Under the pieces are notes generated by a model. It saw only the letters and a list, made by a program, of their open reading frames with translations, had not been told where the DNA came from and searched no databases. A program made the position numbers and the translations under genes. Source: Pseudofrankia asymbiotica (GTDB lineage Bacteria; Actinomycetota; Actinomycetes; Frankiales; Frankiaceae). From it: DNA of 13,019 nt. Numbering within the stretch: the stretch's first letter is position 1; each line of letters begins with the position of its first letter. Shown here in pieces: positions 1-5,924 of this stretch. The stretch lies in contig NZ_MOMC01000050.1 of assembly GCF_001983105.1 (NCBI RefSeq), forward strand, positions 67,546 through 80,564. The letters run 5' to 3'.

Positions 1-238
1 CACGAGGGGCGTCGGGACGGGCCTCTCCACCCTGCGCGGCCGCCGAGGACCGAGTGCTGGGCCACACGGCCGCCGAGGGCCCGCCCAGGTAGATGTCGCG
101 CCGGTCACGGGACGGAAATCCGCATCGAGCCGAATCGACACCCAGATGACCAGAATGCTCGGAGAAACATATCCGACTGGGAACGGACGACCATCTCGGC
201 GGCGCTATCGGTGGATCTTTTGCGAATAGGCCAGTTCG
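1..238. other. Stretch with no recognisable gene
   Basis: I translated both strands by eye and found no conserved domain. A plus-strand frame stays open from the window edge to about position 280, but it has no start codon, no ribosome binding site and an unlikely composition for this genome. Part of the stretch (about 110-240) is less GC-rich than the flanking genes, as expected for intergenic DNA downstream of the decayed P450 gene on the minus strand. Confidence 0.5.
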
Positions 239-352
239 CTAAGGGGAGACGGTCAACCGGGAGAACCCGCGCAACGTGAGGCTGGGGCGGAACTGGAGCT
301 CCTCGCCGGTCAGCGCGAGGTTCGGGAAGCGCTCGAAGAGCAGGCCGGCGCG
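239..352 (-). pseudogene. C-terminal remnant of a cytochrome P450
   Basis: Read on the minus strand and ending at TAG (239-241), this frame encodes the typical C-terminus of an actinobacterial cytochrome P450. It shows the helix after the heme loop (GLLFERFPNLAL), followed by EELQFRPSLTLRG and a short closing strand ending in TVSP. In intact P450s this stretch follows the heme-binding F-x-x-G-x-H-x-C-x-G loop. Here that loop is absent: upstream of about 352 the frame dissolves into unrelated sequence, and no start codon belongs to it. The fragment is about 37 residues of a protein normally near 400. This looks like the end of a gene whose 5' part was deleted, so no enzyme can be made from it. 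The family call rests on pattern recognition of the tail only. Confidence 0.72.
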
Positions 353-729
353 GACCGAGGCAGCCGCAACGTGCCGCAACGTGACAGAGTGAGCGGCCAC
401 TCGATCGAGAATTTGGGCGATCGCCCGGCATCGGCGCGCGGCTGGGCCGGAGATTCGGCACCGGAAATTCAGCGGCGGTGCGCCCCGGCGGGTGGTAGTT
501 TCCCCGCCGGACGATGAAGTGGTCGGGCCCGGTCGCGGCTGGCGATCACTCCGACCCGGATGGCATGGAGGTGGGCATGGCCGCCACGGTGGCTGTCGCG
601 TTCGCGCGCCCTCGATCCTTCCGACCGTCCATCGTCACCGGCTGACGACGACGCCGCGGACGGACCTGGCTACCGCCGGTCCGCCGCCGGCCATCCGTCA
701 CCGGGGCACTCCCCGAGGGGTTCCCTCCG
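353..729. other. Stretch with no recognisable gene
   Basis: This lies between the P450 remnant and the GTPase gene. Frames are open on both strands because of the high GC content, but they give arginine- and proline-rich translations without any family signature. The GTPase frame contains no start codon upstream of 730. A short GAGGGG sequence at 715-720 can act as ribosome binding site for the TTG at 730. No convincing promoter was found. Confidence 0.4.
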
Positions 730-1944
730 TTGCTCGCGTCTCCCGCTGGCGACCGCGCTTGCGTGCCCGGCCGTCCGCACCCGAACCACACCCACACCGA
801 TCACCACCAGTCCGGTTTCGACCTCGATCTCGAAGCCGGCTCCGGCTCCGATCCCGGCGCCGACCAGGACCTCGTCGCGTACGGCTGGGACGACGGCTGG
901 GACGACGTGTTCGCGTCGCACCGCGCCGCCGGCCTCGTCCCTGGCCGGATCACGCGCGTCGACCGGGGAGCCTGCGAGGTGGTCACCGCCGTCGGCCGCT
1001 CATGGCCGGCGACGGTGCCCGCCGGGCCGGTGGGCACCGCGCCCTGCACCGGCGACTGGGCGGCGCTGCGTCCCGCCCCCGTCGCCGGCGCGGCCGGGCA
1101 CGAGACCCTGACCGTCGCCGCGCTGCTCCCCCGGCGGACCGCGCTGGTCCGCGCGTCCGCGTCCCGGCGGTCCGACCCGCAGCCACTCGCCGCGAACGTC
1201 GACATCGTCGCCGTGGCCGTCGCGCTGACCGCCCCGATCAACCTCGGCCGCCTCGAGCGGCTCGTCACCCTGGCCTGGGAGAGCGGCGCCCGCCCGCTGG
1301 TGGTGCTGACCAAGGCCGACCAGGCCGGCGGCGCCTGGTCCGAGACCGCCCGGACCGCCGAGGCCGAAGCCGCGGCGGCGGCACCCGGCGTCGACGTCGT
1401 CACCACCAGCGCGGCCGACGGGACCGGGCTGGACGTCCTTGCCGCTCTCCTCACCGGCACCTCGGTGCTGATCGGCACGTCCGGGACCGGCAAGTCGACG
1501 CTGACCAACGCGCTGCTGGGTGCCGAGGCCCAGCGGGTCCGCGCGGTGCGGTCGGCCGACGGCAAGGGCCGGCACACCACGGTCCGCCGCGAGCTGCTGC
1601 CGCTGCCCGGCGGCGGGGTGCTGATCGACACCCCCGGGCTGCGCGGGGTCGGGCTGTGGGCCGCCGAAAACGGGCTGAGCCAGGCCTTCGCCGACGTCGA
1701 GGAGCTCGCCGCCGGCTGCCGGTTCGGCGACTGCGAGCACCGGACCGAACCCGGCTGCGCGGTGCTCGCCGCGGTCGACGACGGGACGATGCCGGCCCGG
1801 CGGCTGGCGAGCTACCGCCGGCTGCTGCGGGAGAACGCCCACATGGCGGCCCGTGGCGACGCCCGGCTGCGCGCCGAGCAGGAACGCCAGTGGAGAACGA
1901 TCAGCAAGGAACAACGACGCATGTACCGGGAACGCGGCCGCTAG
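730..1944 (+). CDS. rsgA: Ribosome small-subunit-dependent GTPase A (RsgA/YjeQ family)
   Basis: RsgA is a circularly permuted GTPase that acts on the 30S subunit late in its maturation. All signatures are visible in the permuted order: G4 TKAD (residues 194-197), G5 TSA (226-228), the P-loop GTSGTGKST (249-257) and G3 DTPG (300-303). A zinc site C-x4-C-x-H-x5-C follows (C330, C335, H337, C343), and the protein ends in the usual basic helix. An OB-fold-like N-terminal part starts near residue 65 (LVPGRITRVDRG). The chosen start is TTG with GAGGGG nine bases upstream. GTG at 763 is the alternative and has no binding site. The first ~45 residues are His-, Asp- and Ser-rich and look unconserved, so the true start is uncertain. 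The gene stands alone. Family assignment is secure. Confidence 0.93.
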   Translation: MLASPAGDRACVPGRPHPNHTHTDHHQSGFDLDLEAGSGSDPGADQDLVAYGWDDGWDDVFASHRAAGLVPGRITRVDRGACEVVTAVGRSWPATVPAGPVGTAPCTGDWAALRPAPVAGAAGHETLTVAALLPRRTALVRASASRRSDPQPLAANVDIVAVAVALTAPINLGRLERLVTLAWESGARPLVVLTKADQAGGAWSETARTAEAEAAAAAPGVDVVTTSAADGTGLDVLAALLTGTSVLIGTSGTGKSTLTNALLGAEAQRVRAVRSADGKGRHTTVRRELLPLPGGGVLIDTPGLRGVGLWAAENGLSQAFADVEELAAGCRFGDCEHRTEPGCAVLAAVDDGTMPARRLASYRRLLRENAHMAARGDARLRAEQERQWRTISKEQRRMYRERGR

Positions 1945-2062
1945 CCGCAGGACGCAGGGGCCGTTGAGCGTGGACGGCGCCCGGGCATGGTCCCAAGGAC
2001 AGCACCGCGCCCGGTGACCAACACCCGGAGACCGGGTAGCCAGTGACCGGGGCGATGCCTCC

Positions 2063-2104
2063 GATCCCACCAGATCATGGTTCGGCCCATGATCTGGTGG
2101 GATC
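2063..2104. repeat. Perfect 18-bp inverted repeat (hairpin)
   Basis: The left arm 2063-2080 (GATCCCACCAGATCATGG) is the exact reverse complement of 2087-2104, with the 6-base spacer TTCGGC. It lies about 120 bases after the rsgA stop codon. It could fold as a transcript-end hairpin, but no T-run follows. Because the arm recurs at 2473-2488, a repeat or mobile-element origin is at least as likely as a terminator. Confidence 0.85.
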
Positions 2105-2488
2105 CTCGTCGCCAGAGCGAGGCAACCTCATCACTCAGGTCTTTCGTCGGATCCGGTCATGGCTTGTGGAGCGGATCCCGGCGTTCCGGCCCGCCACAAC
2201 TTATGGACGGATGGACAGCCAGAGCAAAGCGGCGGCCCGGGCGCCCCTCTCCCGCGTCGTGGCAGGCGCCCACGGGGTCTCGGGCGTCGTGTCAGACGTC
2301 TGGGGCCTGAAACGGTGCTGGTGGTGACTCTGACGTCGGACAGGATGAGCACACGGCCGCGCGGCCGCCCACGCGGCGCCCTGCCTGAGCCCGGTCGGGC
2401 TGCGAGCGGGGTTGACTCTGCGATCGCCAGGACGTCCCAGAGCCACTGGGTTCTCGCGTGCCGGAGCTCCGACGATCCCACCAGATCA
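2090..2488. mobile_element. Possible non-autonomous element bounded by 15-bp inverted repeats
   Basis: The sequence TGATCTGGTGGGATC at 2090-2104 and its exact reverse complement at 2474-2488 bound a 399-bp segment with no recognisable gene. Three of the next four inward bases also pair. The left end is additionally part of the 18-bp hairpin. This resembles a MITE or the remnant of an insertion sequence. I see no clear target-site duplication and no transposase, so the identity is tentative. Confidence 0.35.
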
Positions 2489-2721
2489 CCCGCGCGTTCC
2501 GGACCCGGCCGGCCACCCAGCAGTTTCCTGACGGCCCGGTCGGTGGGCGCCGGCCAGGTGCGGCCTCGCCGTGGCAGGGTGGTCGTCAGCGTGCGCCTGG
2601 CCCGGCGATGGTTCGGCGTCCCCCGCCACGCGGTGCGCGGATGGGCTGGAGCGGGTGGCTGGCCAGGGCGTCCCGGGCTGGCGCGGAGGCAGCGTCGAGA
2701 GTCGAGAAAACGGAGAGTGCC

Positions 2722-3132
2722 GTGGGATTACAGCGGGTCGAGATCGGGTTGGTCAGCGCCGACGAGGCGTTGGTGGAATTCTTCGCCCACGTCTTCGGGC
2801 TGGAACGACTCCCCGCGGTGAAATCGGGCTCCGGGGTCGTGCACCGCCTGCAGGCGCCCGGCACGGTGATAAAGGTGATGGTGCCCTCGGCCCCGCCCAG
2901 CGTCACCGAGCCACCCGAGTCCTTCCTCAGCGCGACTGGTCTGCGCTATCTGACGATGTACGTCACGGATCTCGACGGAACCCTCGAGCGCGTCACGGCC
3001 CGCGGCGGGCGGCTGCGGCACGGCCCCATGGACGTCGGTCCTGGCGTGCGCGTCGCGGTCGTCCAGGATCCCGACGGCAACACCGTAGAAGTGGTCGGCG
3101 GCGCACCCCAGCCCGACACGGACCGCCGGTAG
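2722..3132 (+). CDS. VOC superfamily protein (glyoxalase/bleomycin-resistance fold)
   Basis: This 136-residue protein has the two beta-alpha-beta-beta-beta modules of the vicinal oxygen chelate fold. The first opens with VEIGLVSADEALVEFFAHVFGL (residues 6-27) and the second with RYLTMYVTDLDGTLERV (75-91). It closes with the diagnostic VQDPDGNTVEVV (114-125). Candidate metal ligands by position are E7, H41 and E123. The family covers glyoxalase I-like enzymes, dioxygenases and drug-binding resistance proteins, and the substrate cannot be read here. I chose the GTG at 2722 because GGAG lies about six bases upstream and the fold begins immediately after it. Longer versions of the frame, back to 2458, add only low-complexity Arg/Pro sequence. 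The gene is followed by a large inverted repeat and then the ECF42 operon promoter, so it is probably transcribed separately. Confidence 0.85.
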   Translation: MGLQRVEIGLVSADEALVEFFAHVFGLERLPAVKSGSGVVHRLQAPGTVIKVMVPSAPPSVTEPPESFLSATGLRYLTMYVTDLDGTLERVTARGGRLRHGPMDVGPGVRVAVVQDPDGNTVEVVGGAPQPDTDRR

Positions 3133-3174
3133 CGTCGCGCCAGGCGGCACTGGCCCACCGCGCCGCGAGTTCTG

Positions 3175-3230
3175 GAAGTTCCGTCAGACGTCGCACGCCA
3201 AGGGTGACACGTGGCGTCTGACCGAACTTC
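3175..3230. repeat. 18-bp imperfect inverted repeat between VOC gene and ECF operon
   Basis: The arms are 3175-3192 (GAAGTTCCGTCAGACGTC) and 3213-3230, with a 20-base spacer. Sixteen of 18 positions pair, one is a G-T wobble and one is C-C. The repeat begins 42 bases after the VOC stop and ends 43 bases before the ECF42-type promoter. It could be a terminator that insulates the two units, although there is no T-run, or a repeat element. The 10-mer GTCAGACGTC recurs at 2291-2300. Confidence 0.75.
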
Positions 3231-3273
3231 GACCTGCCGGCGCGGGCGACGGGGCGGACGTTCGCTGAAGGGG

Positions 3274-3300
3274 TGTCGATCCGCGGCTCCCCCGTTCGAC
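3274..3300 (+). promoter_or_regulatory. ECF42-type promoter of the DGPF/sigma-factor operon
   Basis: TGTCGA at 3274-3279 and CGAC at 3297-3300 are separated by 17 bases. This matches the ECF42 consensus as I know it from Streptomyces venezuelae work (-35 TGTCGA, -10 CGA/TC). The element lies 57 bases upstream of the DGPF-protein ATG, in the right orientation for the operon that encodes the ECF42-type sigma factor. Autoregulation by that sigma factor is the natural inference. Other TGTCGA occurrences I checked in the window lack a correctly spaced CGWC. Confidence 0.7.
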
Positions 3301-3357
3301 CTGTGAGTGTGAGGGCCGAGAGGCGGCCCCGCGCCAGGGAGATCAGGGAGACCGAAG

Positions 3358-3777
3358 ATGGCGAAGTACATGTTGATCATGCGAGGCACGGACGAGTCCA
3401 TGGCGAAGATGATGGACACGCCGTTCGAGCAGATGCTCGAGACGATGGGTCGCTTCAACGAGGAGCTGATCCGCGCGGGTGTGCTCGTCGCGGCCGAGGG
3501 CCTGGACGACCCGAACCAGGGCGTGGTGGTCGACTTCAGCGCCGAGACGCCGGTGGTCACCGACGGTCCCTACGGCGAGACGAAGGAGCTGTTCGGCGGC
3601 TTCTACATCCTCGACGTCGCGTCGAAGGAGGAGGCGGTCGAGTGGGCCAAGCGGATGCCGGCGATGACCGGCTCGAAGTGCGAGATCCGCCGCGTGCCGG
3701 GCATCGACGAGTTCCCGCAGGACAACGAGTGGGTCGTCATGGAGCGCGCGTGGCGCGAGCGGACCGGCCAGCTCTGA
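3358..3777 (+). CDS. DGPF-domain protein, YciI-like (YCII-related)
   Basis: This 139-residue protein begins KYMLIMRGTDESMAKM, has a central TDGPYGETKELFGGFYIL (about residues 68-85) and then ASKEEAVEWAKRMP. These are the hallmarks of the DGPF/YCII-related family, small dimeric ferredoxin-like alpha-beta proteins of unknown biochemical role. The motif here reads DGPY rather than DGPF. The start is ATG with GGAG seven bases upstream. It lies directly downstream of an ECF42-type promoter and 33 bases upstream of the sigma-factor gene, which reproduces the conserved DGPF/ECF42 gene pair. DGPF genes are the established main targets of ECF42 sigma factors, so expression is probably controlled by the product of the next gene. 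Family and context are secure; the molecular function is unknown. Confidence 0.9.
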   Translation: MAKYMLIMRGTDESMAKMMDTPFEQMLETMGRFNEELIRAGVLVAAEGLDDPNQGVVVDFSAETPVVTDGPYGETKELFGGFYILDVASKEEAVEWAKRMPAMTGSKCEIRRVPGIDEFPQDNEWVVMERAWRERTGQL

Positions 3778-3783
3778 CGGCCA

Positions 3784-3827
3784 GGGCTTCCGCATGACCT
3801 GGGCTTCCAGATGACCGGGGCTTCCGG
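3784..3827 (+). repeat. 17-bp tandem repeat across the sigma-factor start codon
   Basis: GGGCTTCC recurs at 3784, 3801 and 3818, giving two and a half copies of a 17-bp unit GGGCTTCC-NN-ATGACC-N. The second unit supplies the ATG at 3811 used by the sigma-factor gene. The first supplies an out-of-frame ATG at 3794 that would encode six residues and stop at a TGA overlapping the 3811 ATG. Confidence 0.75.
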
Positions 3828-5112
3828 CGGCCCGCCGAGCGCCGAGTCGGCGCGGCGGGCCGTCGAGGCCGTCTGGCGGATCGAGTCGGCACGCATCGTC
3901 GGCGCGCTGGCCAGGTATATCGGGGACTTCGCGCTCGCCGAGGACGTCGCGCAGGAGGCGGTGGCGGAGGCGCTCGTCACCTGGTCACGGGATGGCGCGC
4001 CGGCGAACCCGGTGGGCTGGCTGCTCACGACCGCGCGCCGGCGCGCCATCGACGGCTTCCGTCGCCGGTCGGCGCTCGACGAGCGGTACGCGACGCTCGC
4101 CGGCCAGCTCGCCGAGGGCGAGGCGAGCTCGGGCGCGCCTGCGCGGCGTCAGGCGGACGACCTGCCGTGGGATCCCGACCGGGTCGACGACGACGTCCTC
4201 GCGCTGATGTTCGTGGCCTGTCATCCGGTGCTCTCGCCGGAGGCCCGGGTCGCCCTGACGCTGCGCGTGGTCGGAGGTCTCGGCAGCGAGGAGATCGCCC
4301 GCGCGTTCCTCGTGCCCGTGCCGACCGTCCAGGCCCGGATCACCCGGGCGAAGAAGACGATCGCGGCCGCGGGGGTGCCATTCGAGCTGCCGCCGGCCGA
4401 GAACCGGCGCGAGCGGCTCGGTGGCGTCCTCAGCGTGCTCTACGTGATCTTCACGGAGGGCTCGACCGCGACGGTTGGCGACCGTCTGCTGCGCCCCGAC
4501 GTCGCGTACGAGGCGATCCGCCTTGCCCGGATGCTGGCCGCTCTGCTGCCCGACGAGCCGGAGGTACACGGGCTGCTCGCGCTGTTCGAGCTCACGGCCG
4601 CGCGTTTCCCCGCCCGGACCGGGCCCGACGGCGAGGCGGTGCTCCTGGAGGACCAGGACCGGCGGCTGTGGGACCGGTCCGCGATCCGCCGCGGCCAGGC
4701 CGCCCTGGGCCGGGCCTCGACGCTGGGGCGCGGGCTCGGGCCGTACGGGCTGCAGGCGGCGATCGCCGCGTGCCACGCGTCGGCCCCGTCGGTCCCGGCG
4801 ACCGACTGGGAGCGTGTCGTGCTCCTCTACGAGGCGCTCGGCCGGGTGGCCCCGTCACCGGTCGTCGAGCTCAACCGGGCCGTCGCCGTCGCGATGGCGC
4901 ACGGACCGCGGGAGGCGCTGGTCCTGGTGGACGAGCTGGTCGCCTCCGATCGCCTGTCCGGGTCGTACCTGCTCCCCGGCGTGCGCGGCGAGCTGCTCGG
5001 CCGGCTCGGCCGGACCGCCGAGGCACGCGCCGAGCTGGAGCTCGCCGCCCGGCTGTGCCGCAACGTCCGCGAGCGATCGGTGCTGCTGCGCAAGGCGGCC
5101 GCGCTGTCGTGA
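3811..5112 (+). CDS. ECF42-type RNA polymerase sigma factor with C-terminal TPR region
   Basis: This 433-residue protein is far longer than a classical ECF sigma factor (about 200). Region sigma-2 spans roughly residues 20-90 (WRIESARIVGAL, AEDVAQEAVAEAL, NPVGWLLTTARRRAIDGFRR). Region sigma-4 spans about 140-195 (ALTLRVVGGLGSEEIARAF, VPTVQARITRAKKTI). A DUF6596-like segment follows (VLYVIFTEG, YEAIRLARMLAALLPDEPEVHGLLALF), then helical TPR-like repeats to the end (VVLYEALGRVAPSPVVELNRAVAVAM, ARAELELAARLCRN). This architecture and the adjacent DGPF gene define the ECF42 group. No anti-sigma factor is present, and the C-terminal extension is thought to take over control in this group. The ATG at 3811 lacks a clear ribosome binding site and lies 33 bases after the upstream stop, so translation may be coupled. 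The family motif usually read as NEG is TEG here. Confidence 0.93.
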   Translation: MTGASGGPPSAESARRAVEAVWRIESARIVGALARYIGDFALAEDVAQEAVAEALVTWSRDGAPANPVGWLLTTARRRAIDGFRRRSALDERYATLAGQLAEGEASSGAPARRQADDLPWDPDRVDDDVLALMFVACHPVLSPEARVALTLRVVGGLGSEEIARAFLVPVPTVQARITRAKKTIAAAGVPFELPPAENRRERLGGVLSVLYVIFTEGSTATVGDRLLRPDVAYEAIRLARMLAALLPDEPEVHGLLALFELTAARFPARTGPDGEAVLLEDQDRRLWDRSAIRRGQAALGRASTLGRGLGPYGLQAAIAACHASAPSVPATDWERVVLLYEALGRVAPSPVVELNRAVAVAMAHGPREALVLVDELVASDRLSGSYLLPGVRGELLGRLGRTAEARAELELAARLCRNVRERSVLLRKAAALS

Positions 5113-5160
5113 CGTCCGACAGGTTGCGTCAAGGGCGGCGGTGGCGCGGCCCGTGACGTC

Positions 5161-5184
5161 GTCGCCGTCGCCGTCGCCGTCGCC
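5161..5184. repeat. GTCGCC x4 microsatellite
   Basis: Four perfect copies of the hexamer GTCGCC lie just upstream of the ribosome binding site of the YdeI-like gene. A repeat in this position could vary in copy number and change the length of the untranslated leader. No sign of actual variation can be seen in one sequence. Confidence 0.8.
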
Positions 5185-5194
5185 TCAGGAGATA

Positions 5195-5797
5195 ATGGAG
5201 AACGTGGAATCCGGCGAGCGTGGACAGGCCGAGATCCTGATCGTGTCCGATGTCGCCGCGTGGCGTGCGTGGTTGGACGCGAACGAGGGCCTGTCGGACG
5301 GCGCGTGGGTGGTCCTGGCGAAGAAGGGCACGGTATTCCCGACGTCGTTGACCTACGCCGAGGGACTCGACGAGGCACTGTGCAGCGGATGGATCGACGG
5401 GCAGAAGAGAAGCCGTGACGAGGTGACCTTCCTACAGCGATTCACTCCGCGTCGCCCGCGGTCGATCTGGTCGCAGCGGAACATCGGGCACGTGGCGCGC
5501 CTGACGGCGCAGGGCAGGATGCGTCCCCGGGGCCAGCAGGAGATCGATCGAGCGCGGGCGGACGGGCGCTGGGCCCGTGCCTACGCGGGTGCGGCGACGG
5601 CCGGTGTCCCCGACGATCTCGCCGCCGCCCTGGCGGCGCGGCCTGGGGCACACGAGCGGTTCGAGGCGCTGAGCGGACAGGACCGCTACTCGGTGCTGCA
5701 CCGGCTCATGACCGCTCCGAACGAGGTCGTACGCCAGCGGCGCCTGGAGAGGTTTGTAGCGATGCTCGGCCCCGACACCACCCCGCCCGCGCGCTGA
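5195..5797 (+). CDS. YdeI/OmpD-associated family protein
   Basis: This 200-residue protein shows the family signature: a start like AAWRAWLDANEGLSDGAWVVLAKKG (residues 21-45), then YAEGLDEALCSGWIDGQKR (54-72), RFTPRRPRSIWSQRN (82-96) and a C-terminal helix RLMTAPNEVVRQRRLERFV. Proteins of this kind are annotated as bacteriocin-protection or OmpD-associated proteins after E. coli YdeI, but in actinobacteria, which lack OmpD, the role is unknown. No signal peptide or membrane segment is seen, so it should be cytosolic. The ATG at 5195 has AGGAG only three bases upstream, an unusually short spacing. GTG at 5204 is an alternative start, 12 bases from the same site. It follows the ECF42 gene by 82 bases on the same strand and might be read through from that operon. 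Confidence 0.85.
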   Translation: MENVESGERGQAEILIVSDVAAWRAWLDANEGLSDGAWVVLAKKGTVFPTSLTYAEGLDEALCSGWIDGQKRSRDEVTFLQRFTPRRPRSIWSQRNIGHVARLTAQGRMRPRGQQEIDRARADGRWARAYAGAATAGVPDDLAAALAARPGAHERFEALSGQDRYSVLHRLMTAPNEVVRQRRLERFVAMLGPDTTPPAR

Positions 5798-5871
5798 GGC
5801 CGGGTCCACTCGCACGCGTGTACCTGTCAACGAGGATGGCGAACCGGCGTGCCAGTCCTACGGCACATGCC

Positions 5872-5889
5872 CTCGATGTCGACGTCGAG
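5872..5889. repeat. Near-palindrome between convergent genes
   Basis: CTCGATGTCGACGTCGAG is an 18-bp palindrome with a single mismatched pair. It lies in the 127-base gap where the YdeI-like gene and the hot-dog gene converge. It could form part of a bidirectional transcript end, but there is no T-run and its role is unproven. Confidence 0.4.
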
Positions 5890-5924
5890 TGGAGGCGCGA
5901 GCCCACAGCGGCGCCGCCGTACCG

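Larger units (their letters stand above)
1945..2721. other. Long intergenic stretch with repeats, no supported gene
   Basis: About 780 bases separate rsgA from the first VOC gene. Open frames exist on both strands, but their translations are Arg/Pro/Gly-rich and match no family I know. The stretch contains a perfect 18-bp hairpin (2063-2104), another copy of its arm at 2473-2488, a 14-bp palindrome CGGCCGCGCGGCCG (2354-2367) and the palindrome CAGACGTCTG (2293-2302). The frame of the downstream VOC gene is open back to 2458, but the conserved domain and the ribosome binding site place that gene's start at 2722. Confidence 0.5.

Noticed and set aside
492..1967. Long open frame overlapping rsgA on the same strand
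   Set aside because: Its translation is Arg/Pro/Gly-rich without any motif, while the overlapping frame encodes all GTPase motifs. It is a GC-driven shadow frame.
2458..2721. Longer N-terminus for the first VOC gene
   Set aside because: The extra 88 residues are low-complexity, and the ribosome binding site and VOC fold both point to the GTG at 2722.
3985..4776. Minus-strand open frame opposite the sigma-factor gene
   Set aside because: Composition is low-complexity and no family is recognised. The sense strand has clear sigma-2 and sigma-4 regions.
5877..5903. A second TGTCGA as possible ECF42 promoter
   Set aside because: With 16 or 17 bases of spacing there is no CGAC or CGTC, and it lies between two converging genes where no promoter is needed.
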